A stretch of 44,024 nt of DNA from Paractinoplanes deccanensis. Its GTDB lineage: Bacteria > Actinomycetota > Actinomycetes > Mycobacteriales > Micromonosporaceae. The number at the start of each line of letters is the position of its first letter. The stretch's first letter is position 1. Positions 8,033 to 15,083 of this stretch are shown one piece after another. The DNA lies in NCBI RefSeq assembly GCF_016862115.1, contig NZ_BOMI01000061.1, positions 1 to 44,024 on the forward strand, in the 5' to 3' direction. The notes under the pieces are model-generated. The model had not been told where the DNA came from. It did not search any database and worked only from the letters and a program-made list of their open reading frames with translations. The position numbers and the translations under genes were made by a program.

Positions 8033-8141
8033 GGTGCGAAGCCTTTGCCGACGCCGAGGACGGCCGGCCGTCGGCCCAGACGGGACCGGCCCGGGGACCG
8101 AGCACGATCCGGAATACGAGTACGCTGCGGACCGTAAGCAG

Positions 8142-8155
8142 GTCGATAGATCGAC
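8142..8155. promoter_or_regulatory. GTCGAT-AG-ATCGAC dyad between galM and the ABC permease
   Basis: A 14-bp inverted repeat (6-bp arms, 2-bp spacer) lies in the divergent promoter region of the epimerase and the FtsX-type permease. A second short palindrome, CCGATCGG, is at 8165-8172. This is a candidate operator; no regulator is identified. Confidence 0.4.
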
Positions 8156-8176
8156 ACCAATCGTCCGATCGGCCGA

Positions 8177-10918
8177 ATGGTTAACGTGCACATGGATCGT
8201 TTGACGGGGGCGGCCCTTCTCGGCGGGGTGCGGCAGCGGGCGTGGTCACTGCTGATCACGTCGGCCTTCGCCGTGCTCGGCGCCGCCGGAGCGGCCGGGA
8301 CGATGTTCGCCGAGGCGTCCGACAACGCCGCCTTCCAAGCCGGGCGCGACGCGGTGCCCGCGACGGCGCGGCAGACCGACGCGGCCGTCGTGCGCATCTC
8401 GGCGCCGGTGGGCCGGCGCAGCGCCGACCATCAGGCCGTGCTCGACGCTCTGCGCCGGATTCCCCACCTGACCGATCCCGACCTGACCGGCGAGTCGATC
8501 GGGGCGGAGCTCATAGCGCCGACGTTCTGGGGTTCGACAGCCTCCTTCGGTGGCAAGCGCGAGCGCGGCCGCCTCTTCGCGGTCACGTCACCGGCGGAGG
8601 AGTTGCAGGGCACCGCCCGGGGGACCGGCGGCCTCTGGATCCCGCGGCCGATGGCCGAGGCACTCGGCGCGAAGGCGGGCGACACGATCACCGTCGCGAT
8701 CACCGTGGGCACCGCCGGCCGCACGAGGAGCGCGACCGTGCCGGTGAACGGGGTCTACGAGGTGGACGCCGGCGGCCGGCTGCCGGCGGGCCCGGCCTGG
8801 ACGCTGCGCGCCGGCGACACCCCACCCGACACCGAGTACCAGACCCTGCCGTCGTACCTGCTCGTTGGCGACGTCGCCACGGTGGAGAGGCTGGCGCTCC
8901 AGCTCGACGACGAGATCTTCTGGGCGGCCGAGGCGGCGCTCGTCCCCGGCGTGACGCTGGCCGAGGCGCAGCACACGGCCAACGAGATCGAGTACCTGCG
9001 CCGGGGGTACGCCGGCGGGCTCGAGTTCGGCCAGGACAGCCCGCGCAGCATGCGGTTCGCGAGCGGCATCAGCCAGATCACCACGAACGCGCGGGCCACC
9101 TCCGCCATCGTGGAGCAGCGCATCCGGCCCGTCGAGTGGGCGGCGATCGGCGTCGGGCTGGCCTCCGTGCTCGCGGTGGCGCTGCTGAGCGCCCGCCGCC
9201 GCGACCGCGAGATCCGCCACGCCGTCGCGGTCGGCATCGCCCCGATGCGGGTCGGCGCGCTGTGGCTGCTCGAACACCTGCTGCCCGCGGCGATCGGGGT
9301 GGCGCTCGGGTGGGTGGTCGCATGGCAGCTGGTGGTCCGGTTCGGGCCGCCCGGCGTGGTGTCGTCGTCGCCGCTCCCGGCGGGCTCCGCCGCCGCCGTC
9401 GCGGGACTGGCCGGCGTGGTGACGGTCGCGGGCGTCGGCGCGGCGGCGGCGGCCCGGCGGGTGCGGCCGGCGCCGCCGGTCACCGTACGGCGGAAGCTGC
9501 CCTGGACGACGATGCTGGTGCTGGTGGCGCTGACGGCCGCGGCCGGGCTGGCCGGCGCGGGCGGCCCGGCGGGTGGGGTGGACCTGCTGGTGCCGCTGCT
9601 CGTGCTCGTGGCGGCCGGCGCGGTCGCGGGCTGGCTGCCCGGCCTGCTCGCCCGGCTGCCGGTGTCGGCGCGTCCCGGCGTGCTGTGGCTCGCCCGGCGG
9701 CGCCTGGGCGAGGCCGGTGCCGAGCGCCGGCTCGCCGTCCTCACGATGACCGCCGGCCTGGGCATGCTGCTCTTCGCTCTCTCCGCCGTCCACTCGTCGC
9801 GGGTGTCCGCCGACGACCGGGTGGCGGTGGCGGCAGGGGCCGAGGCGGTCGCCACGTTCGGGGCCTCGTGGGAGATCGACCCGACCGCCGTCCTGGTGCC
9901 GCCCGAGCCGGAACCACCGCAGCCGCCGCCGCAGGGTCCCGTCCCGGGCGTGCACACCCCGCCGATGCCGCCGGGCAGCACCGTGGTGTGGCGCACCGAC
10001 GTCGAGACGCCGTTCGACTCCAGCCAGAAGGACCTGCTGGTCGTCGACCCCGCGCGTTTCCGGGAGGTGGCCGCCTGGGGCAGCGGTCCCGACCTGGCGG
10101 CGGCCCGCGCGGCGCTGGCGACGCTCGCGTCCAAACCGGCCGACGAGAGCGGGCATCCCCGGGCGATCGCGGTGGGCGACCCGGCGACCGATCAGATCGA
10201 CTCGGTGCGGATCAACCTCGGTTTCGCCGTCGCCGACCTGACGATCGCGGCGCGGGTGCCCGCGTTCCCCGGCATGCAGGGCAGGCCGATGTACGTCGTC
10301 GCGAACGACCCGCTGCTCGGCGGCCTCGGCGTGGACGACCCGCGCCTCAAGCCCCGGACCCGCCAGCCGAACTCGCTGTTCACCCAGGTGTTCCTGTACG
10401 CGACGAGCGCAGAGCACATCCAGCGGGTGACGGCGCCGGTCAACGCCCAGCCCGCGCGCATCGACGGCGCTCCCGCGTTACGCAAGGAGGCGGTGTACGT
10501 CGCCACGGCGCGAGCCCGCGGCTATCAGGTCGCGGTGGCCGGCTACCTGGCGTTGCTGGCCGTGCTGACGCTGTGCGTCTACGCGCAGCGGACGGCCACC
10601 ATCCGCCGCCCGGCCGACCTGATGCTCGCCCGCGTCGGCCTCGGCGCCGGCCGGGTCAGCCGCGCCCGCGCGGTGGAGTTCGCGCTGCTGACGCTGGTCG
10701 CCCTGGGCGCCGCGGTGGCCGGCGTCGCCGGGCTGGCGGCGCTCGGCGGGCGGTTGCTCGACGACCAGCCCGGGCTGCTGCCGCGGTTCGCCTTCCAGAT
10801 CCCGCCGGCGGCGGTCCTGATCACGGTCGGCGCGGCTGTGGTGGCTTGTGTCCTGGCCGTCCTGGTCAGTGGCGGCCGCTCGGCGCGCGCGGAGGAGGAC
10901 GCCTACCGTGACGACTGA
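8177..10918 (+). CDS. FtsX-type ABC transporter permease (MacB/LolC-like fold)
   Basis: A 913-residue membrane protein of the FtsX superfamily with a duplicated layout. An N-terminal helix (about 18-40) is followed by a large extracytoplasmic domain and a first helix block (about 313-540, several helices). A second extracytoplasmic domain follows, beginning with a Pro-rich stretch near 575, and then C-terminal helices (about 780-905). Such permeases do not translocate solutes through a pore in the classical way. They typically move lipids, lipoproteins or peptides, or transmit signals across the membrane. The next two genes encode its ATPases, and the first overlaps this gene by 11 bases. ATGs at 8177 and 8192 are both possible and neither has a clear ribosome-binding site. 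Substrate unknown. Confidence 0.85.
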   Translation: MVNVHMDRLTGAALLGGVRQRAWSLLITSAFAVLGAAGAAGTMFAEASDNAAFQAGRDAVPATARQTDAAVVRISAPVGRRSADHQAVLDALRRIPHLTDPDLTGESIGAELIAPTFWGSTASFGGKRERGRLFAVTSPAEELQGTARGTGGLWIPRPMAEALGAKAGDTITVAITVGTAGRTRSATVPVNGVYEVDAGGRLPAGPAWTLRAGDTPPDTEYQTLPSYLLVGDVATVERLALQLDDEIFWAAEAALVPGVTLAEAQHTANEIEYLRRGYAGGLEFGQDSPRSMRFASGISQITTNARATSAIVEQRIRPVEWAAIGVGLASVLAVALLSARRRDREIRHAVAVGIAPMRVGALWLLEHLLPAAIGVALGWVVAWQLVVRFGPPGVVSSSPLPAGSAAAVAGLAGVVTVAGVGAAAAARRVRPAPPVTVRRKLPWTTMLVLVALTAAAGLAGAGGPAGGVDLLVPLLVLVAAGAVAGWLPGLLARLPVSARPGVLWLARRRLGEAGAERRLAVLTMTAGLGMLLFALSAVHSSRVSADDRVAVAAGAEAVATFGASWEIDPTAVLVPPEPEPPQPPPQGPVPGVHTPPMPPGSTVVWRTDVETPFDSSQKDLLVVDPARFREVAAWGSGPDLAAARAALATLASKPADESGHPRAIAVGDPATDQIDSVRINLGFAVADLTIAARVPAFPGMQGRPMYVVANDPLLGGLGVDDPRLKPRTRQPNSLFTQVFLYATSAEHIQRVTAPVNAQPARIDGAPALRKEAVYVATARARGYQVAVAGYLALLAVLTLCVYAQRTATIRRPADLMLARVGLGAGRVSRARAVEFALLTLVALGAAVAGVAGLAALGGRLLDDQPGLLPRFAFQIPPAAVLITVGAAVVACVLAVLVSGGRSARAEEDAYRDD

Positions 10919-11771
10919 ACCGTCCCCTGCCACCCCTGCCACCTCGGCCGCCCCCGCTGGCGTGTCGCTCTTGGAGGGCCGGGAGCTGCTGCAACTCTAT
11001 GCGGCACCGACCGGGTCGACGCAGGCACTGCGCGGCGTCGACGTGACCGTGACCGGCGGCCGGATCAGCGCCATCACCGGCCCGTCCGGCAGCGGCAAGT
11101 CCACCCTGCTCGCCGTCCTCGCGCTGCGCGAGCGCCCCGCCGGCGGCGAGCTGCGGCACCGCGGCCGCCTCGTCTCCGGCCTGTCCCGCCGCGACCTGCA
11201 CCGGTTGCGCCGCCGCGAGATCGGCTGGGTCGCCCAGCGCCCCACCCACAGCCTCTTCCCGCAGCTCGACGCCCGCGGCCAGATCGCCCAGATGGCCCGG
11301 CTGCGCGGCGTGCGCGCCGACGTGGACGCCGCCCTGGCCGAGGTCGCCCTCACCAGCCGCGCCACCGCGTCACCCGCGGTGATGTCCGGCGGCGAACAGC
11401 AACGCCTGGCCGTGGCCGCCGCCGGCGTGGGCCCACCCGCCCTCCTGATCGCCGACGAGCCCACCGCCGAGCTCGACGACGAGTCCGCCGGCCTGGTCCT
11501 GAGCCTGCTGCGCACCCGAGCCGCCCAGGGCGCCGCCGTCGTGATCGCCACCCACGACGCCAGGGCGATAGCCGCCGCCGACACGGTCCTGCGCCTGCGC
11601 CACGGCGTCCTCTCCGGCGAACAGGGCGCCGGCGAGGACCACACCGCCACGATCGACGGCCTGGGCCGCCTCCAGCTGCCCGAGGAGGCCCTGCCCCTGT
11701 TCCCCACCGGCCGCGTGGTCGTCACCCTGGTCGACGGGCACGTGGAGCTGCACCCCTTCGGAGGGCCCTGA
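10908..11771 (+). CDS. ABC transporter ATP-binding protein 1 (LolD/MacB-like)
   Basis: A 287-residue ATPase partner of the preceding permease. It has Walker A GPSGSGKST (58-66), a Q-loop in GWVAQRP, a MSGGEQQR signature and Walker B LLIADEPT followed by an IATHD switch histidine. I chose the GTG at 10908: it follows a GGAGGA site and overlaps the permease stop by 11 bases, whereas the longer ORF start at 10848 lies deep inside the permease gene. About 30 C-terminal residues after the ATPase core resemble a small regulatory tail. Together with the next gene it gives this system two different ATPases, which could form a heterodimer. Confidence 0.88.
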   Translation: MTTEPSPATPATSAAPAGVSLLEGRELLQLYAAPTGSTQALRGVDVTVTGGRISAITGPSGSGKSTLLAVLALRERPAGGELRHRGRLVSGLSRRDLHRLRRREIGWVAQRPTHSLFPQLDARGQIAQMARLRGVRADVDAALAEVALTSRATASPAVMSGGEQQRLAVAAAGVGPPALLIADEPTAELDDESAGLVLSLLRTRAAQGAAVVIATHDARAIAAADTVLRLRHGVLSGEQGAGEDHTATIDGLGRLQLPEEALPLFPTGRVVVTLVDGHVELHPFGGP

Positions 11772-11772
11772 C

Positions 11773-12477
11773 ATGGCACTGGTGGAGGTGCACGACGTCA
11801 GCCACACCCGAGCCGGCACGCGAGTGCTGGACGACGTCACCCTGACCCTGGACCAGGCGACAACGGCCGTCCTGGCCGGCCGCTCGGGCTCGGGCAAGTC
11901 GACCCTGTGCCACCTGATAGCCGGCGTGATGACCCCTTCGAGTGGCCGAGTGCTGGTGGCCGGCCGCCCCGCACACCCGGCCCCCGACTGGGCCGTCGTC
12001 TCGCTGCTGCCGCAGCGGTTGGCGCTCGACCCCACCCTGACGGTGGCGGAGAACATCGAGCTGCCGGCCCGCCTGCGCAACGCCGTCCCCGGCCCCCGTG
12101 TGCGGGAGCGCTCGGGTTCGTCCACGGTGGCCGACGCTGAGGTGCCGGGCCGCTCGGGTCCGTCCGCCGTCGCCGAGCTTGACCTGCGGGAGTGCCTGGG
12201 CCTGGCCGCCATCGCCGACCGCCCCGCCCGGGACACGTCCCTGGGCGAGCAGCAGCGCACCGCCCTGGCCCGCGCCCTGATCCTGAGCCCAGCCGTGGCG
12301 GTGCTCGACGAGCCCACCGCCCACCAGGACGACGAACATGTCCACCTCGTGCTGGACGCCCTGACCGCGGCCACCACCGCAGGCACCCTGGTCCTGGTGG
12401 CCACCCACGACCAGCGCGTGATCGACATAGCCGACACCGTGATCCGCCTCCACTCAGGACGCCTGGAGTCCGCCTGA
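11773..12477 (+). CDS. ABC transporter ATP-binding protein 2, with internal duplication
   Basis: A 234-residue second ATPase, starting 1 bp after the first one's stop. Walker A GRSGSGKST (36-44), Q-loop SLLPQR, a variant signature SLGEQQR (156-162) and Walker B VAVLDEPTAHQD are seen. The signature lacks the usual SGG. Between the Q-loop and signature there is an imperfect 12-residue duplication, RSGSSTVADAEV (113-124) and RSGPSAVAELDL (127-138), encoded with a 42-bp period, which lengthens the helical subdomain. It probably pairs with the first ATPase on the FtsX-type permease. Confidence 0.87.
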   Translation: MALVEVHDVSHTRAGTRVLDDVTLTLDQATTAVLAGRSGSGKSTLCHLIAGVMTPSSGRVLVAGRPAHPAPDWAVVSLLPQRLALDPTLTVAENIELPARLRNAVPGPRVRERSGSSTVADAEVPGRSGPSAVAELDLRECLGLAAIADRPARDTSLGEQQRTALARALILSPAVAVLDEPTAHQDDEHVHLVLDALTAATTAGTLVLVATHDQRVIDIADTVIRLHSGRLESA

Positions 12478-12595
12478 AGCACCCGGTGCTCCAATGCCCG
12501 CGACAACCACCTTCCTTCCACATGCCGAAGCCGCCGAAGCGCCATTCTCGGGGCGAGTTCCAGCAACCAGCGATGCCATTCACTTCACCCTTTCC

Positions 12596-12621
12596 GCGGC
12601 GCTGAAAGGCACTTTCGCCGC
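12596..12621 (+). terminator. Possible terminator hairpin after the ABC operon
   Basis: GCGGC...GAAAG pairs with CTTTC...GCCGC around a GCA loop, with a 3-base bulge, about 120 bp after the last ATPase gene. It has no T-tract. The 259-bp gap (12478-12736) between the convergent genes holds no other feature that I can support. Confidence 0.35.
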
Positions 12622-12736
12622 AGCCGAATGGCCGGGTAATGCGGTAATTCTGGGGTGGCGCGGCGATGCGGTGCGCGGTGGCCGGCCGCTCGGTGTAGAC
12701 GTCCCGGAGAAGCTGGGCGTGGAGCGCCTGTGGCAA

Positions 12737-13516
12737 TCACTTGTCGTACAGCGATCTTCGCAGCTCCGTCACCCGCGCCGGCTTGGTGATCTGGACCGGC
12801 TTGCCGATGTTGCGGAAGCTCGTCGTCGTGCTGACGCCCGTGTTCTTCGCGGTGTCGAAGACCGTTCTGATCGTCGCGACGTCGCCCCTGGCGTCGGTGG
12901 TGAGCGTGTAGCTCACCCACAGGCCGCCGCGCTCGAAGCGGAAGTACGGCGCACCCACGGGCACGTAGGTGAGCAGGCCGGCGGTGACTTCGAGGCGGGC
13001 CTCACCCTCGTATTTGCCCGGGCCGAGACGGCGCGCCGAGTGCAGGGCGGCCATCAAGCGTGCCACGCCACCGCTGTCCTTCGGGTCGGCCAAGTAGTAG
13101 TCGCTGGTCGGCTTCAAGCGGGTCAGGTCGGCGTGTACCCAGCGGCCCGAGCCGGTGCAGTTCTCGTACGTGTCGTCGCCGATCACGATCAGCTTGCACG
13201 TTCCCGCTTCCTCGCCGCCGGAGATGACGACCGTGCGGCTGTCCTTGCCGGCCGGGGAGTCGTGGGTGCCGGAGGCGTGGTACTTCTGGCCGTACCAATA
13301 GTCGCCGGTCACCGTGTAGCTGTAGGTCGAGGTCGTGAGACGCTGCAGGGCCGCCTTCACCGCGTCCGTGGGCGGCAGTTCGGTCGGCGAAGGCGCGGCG
13401 ACCGCCGGGGAGGATGCCGGCGCGGCGGCCGGGACTTCCTGGCCGCCGCATCCAGTGAGAAGAAGCATGCCGAGGAACGCCGCAGCGCTCAGACGTCGAT
13501 GATCATGGAAGGACAC
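12737..13516 (-). CDS. Lipoprotein of unknown function
   Basis: A 259-residue secreted protein with a clear lipoprotein signal, hydrophobic AAAFLGMLLL and lipobox LLTGC with Cys23, followed by an Ala/Pro/Ser linker. The mature domain begins with a helix (TDAVKAALQRL) and then beta-rich segments such as STYSYTVTGDY. This layout resembles actinobacterial LppX/LprG-like lipid carriers, but I cannot confirm the family. Two cysteines (CKLIVIG, NCTGSG) could form a disulfide. The GTG at 13516 is the start that places the signal peptide at the N-terminus. It lies 17 bp after the stop of the NAD(P)-binding protein gene on the same strand, so the two are probably cotranscribed. Confidence 0.78.
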   Translation of the reverse strand: MSFHDHRRLSAAAFLGMLLLTGCGGQEVPAAAPASSPAVAAPSPTELPPTDAVKAALQRLTTSTYSYTVTGDYWYGQKYHASGTHDSPAGKDSRTVVISGGEEAGTCKLIVIGDDTYENCTGSGRWVHADLTRLKPTSDYYLADPKDSGGVARLMAALHSARRLGPGKYEGEARLEVTAGLLTYVPVGAPYFRFERGGLWVSYTLTTDARGDVATIRTVFDTAKNTGVSTTTSFRNIGKPVQITKPARVTELRRSLYDK

Positions 13517-13533
13517 GCGGACACAGTAGATGA

Positions 13534-14331
13534 TCAGAAGCGGGCGCGGTTCGCCTCGGCCCAGGCCCGGTAGGTGCCGGGCTTGCGGCCCAGCACGCGC
13601 TCGGCGTCGTCCGTGACGACGGCATTGCCGCCGCGGCGTACCAGGTGGGCGCCGGCCAGGGCCACGTCGGCTATCTCGGGCGGGAAGTGCTCGCGGCGCG
13701 GTTCCACGTCGACCGTCGTGAGTTGCCGTCCCAGCGCCTCGCCCAGCTGGGCCACCTGGTCCGGAACCGTCAGCAACTCCGGGCCGGTCAGCGTGTACGT
13801 GCGCCCGTGGTGGCCCGCCGTCGTCAGGGCTTCGGCGGCCACCTCGGCGATGTCGGCCGGGTCCACGATGCCCTGCGCGCCGTCGCCGAAGATGTTCGTT
13901 ATCGGGCGGCCCGCGCGGATGTCCTCGGCCCACACCAGCGAGTTGGTGGCGAAGGTCGTCGGGCGCAGGATCGTCCACTCCAGACCGCTCGTGCGTACCG
14001 CCTCCTCGCCGGGCTGGTGCCACGCGCCGAGCTCTTCCGCGGCGGCCGGACGCGACGGCGTACCGATGGCGGAAAGCTTGACGACGCGCCGGATGCCGGC
14101 GTCGATCGCCGCGCGCAGCGTCGTCAGGTCGTGCTCGGGAATGGCCGGGCCGGCGGGGGAGAGCAGATACAGCGCGTCCGCCGGCCCGATCGACGTGGTG
14201 ACGGTCAGGCCGGGGCGTGGCGTGACGCGGCGCGGGTCGCGGGTGACCGCGGTGACCGGGAGGCCGCGGGCGAGCAGGGTGTCGACGAGCGCGGAGCCGG
14301 TGGTGCCGGTGGCGCCGGTAACCAGAATCAT
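13534..14331 (-). CDS. NAD(P)-binding NmrA/SDR-a5-like protein
   Basis: A 265-residue atypical short-chain dehydrogenase. The Rossmann motif GATGTTG is at residues 6-12. The usual SDR catalytic Tyr-x3-Lys is not evident, as in NmrA- or QOR2-like proteins, and VVKLSAIGT and WTILRPTTF match that group. It probably acts as an NAD(P)-dependent redox sensor or quinone/aldehyde reductase; the substrate is unknown. I chose the ATG at 14331, which begins MILVTGATG; an upstream in-frame GTG at 14382 would add 17 residues of poor quality. It is divergent from an AraC-family gene across about 86 bp, a common regulator-target arrangement. Confidence 0.85.
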   Translation of the reverse strand: MILVTGATGTTGSALVDTLLARGLPVTAVTRDPRRVTPRPGLTVTTSIGPADALYLLSPAGPAIPEHDLTTLRAAIDAGIRRVVKLSAIGTPSRPAAAEELGAWHQPGEEAVRTSGLEWTILRPTTFATNSLVWAEDIRAGRPITNIFGDGAQGIVDPADIAEVAAEALTTAGHHGRTYTLTGPELLTVPDQVAQLGEALGRQLTTVDVEPRREHFPPEIADVALAGAHLVRRGGNAVVTDDAERVLGRKPGTYRAWAEANRARF

Positions 14332-14417
14332 GCGGACGAGACTGGCCGGGGCCGAGCGCGGGCGTCTTGGAGATTTCGGCACTGCCGCGCGCGGGCGGGC
14401 CTCGCTAGGGTCGGATC

Positions 14418-15083
14418 GTGCAGACCGTCGTCCAGGAGCCCGAGGTCGCCACCGCGGTCGTCCTTCGCGTGACGGGCGAGGGCGAGAGGGACCTCATCGT
14501 GACCGGGCCGCGCACCCGGGGCCGCTACCACCCGGCCCGGCCGTCGACCGTGTGTGTGCGGGTGCCGCTGCTGCCCGGTCAGGCGCGGGCCGTGCTCGGG
14601 GTGTCCGCCTCCGACCTGGTCGACCGTGCCGTACGGCTGACCGATCTTTGGGGTGAGGCCGGGCGACGGCTCACCGGGGACGTGGCGGCGGCGGGTGATC
14701 CGGGGGCGGTGCTGGCGGCCGCGCTGGCCGGGCCCGGCGGCGACCCGGCCCTGACCGTCGCGATGCGGGCGCTCGCCGAGTCGGCGCCGATCGACGAGGC
14801 GGCCGGCCGGGCGGGGGTGAGCGAGCGCTATCTGCGGACCCTGTTCGCCCGCGAGGTCGGGTTGTCGCCGAAGCACTTCGCGCGGATCAGCCGGGTGCGG
14901 CGAGTGCTGGCCATGGCCGGCCGGGAACGGTGGGCGACCGTCGCCGCGCGGGCCGGCTACTTCGACCAGGCCCACATGATCGGCGACTTCCGGCGGCTGA
15001 TGGGAGTCACGCCCGGCGCGTACCTGTCCGGCCGCCTGCCGCCCGTGACTCCCTGCCTCAGTCTCCGGGGCCCGGCGGGGTGA
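14418..15083 (+). CDS. AraC-family transcriptional regulator
   Basis: A 221-residue regulator. The N-terminal half is a short cupin-like sensing region (GPRTRGRYHPARPS). The C-terminal half is a double helix-turn-helix: the first helix pair is APIDEAAGRAGVSERYLRTL with FAREVGLSPKHFARISR, and the second contains WATVAARAGYFDQAHMIGDF, the typical AraC recognition helix. GTG start at 14418. It is divergent from the NAD(P)-binding protein and lipoprotein genes and is likely to control them. The 3' end overlaps the PBP gene by 26 bp, convergent. Confidence 0.9.
   Translation: MQTVVQEPEVATAVVLRVTGEGERDLIVTGPRTRGRYHPARPSTVCVRVPLLPGQARAVLGVSASDLVDRAVRLTDLWGEAGRRLTGDVAAAGDPGAVLAAALAGPGGDPALTVAMRALAESAPIDEAAGRAGVSERYLRTLFAREVGLSPKHFARISRVRRVLAMAGRERWATVAARAGYFDQAHMIGDFRRLMGVTPGAYLSGRLPPVTPCLSLRGPAG

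Noticed and set aside
11837..12736. Minus-strand gene starting in the 259-bp gap
   Set aside because: Its body is antisense to the second ATPase gene, and the part in the gap has no motif.
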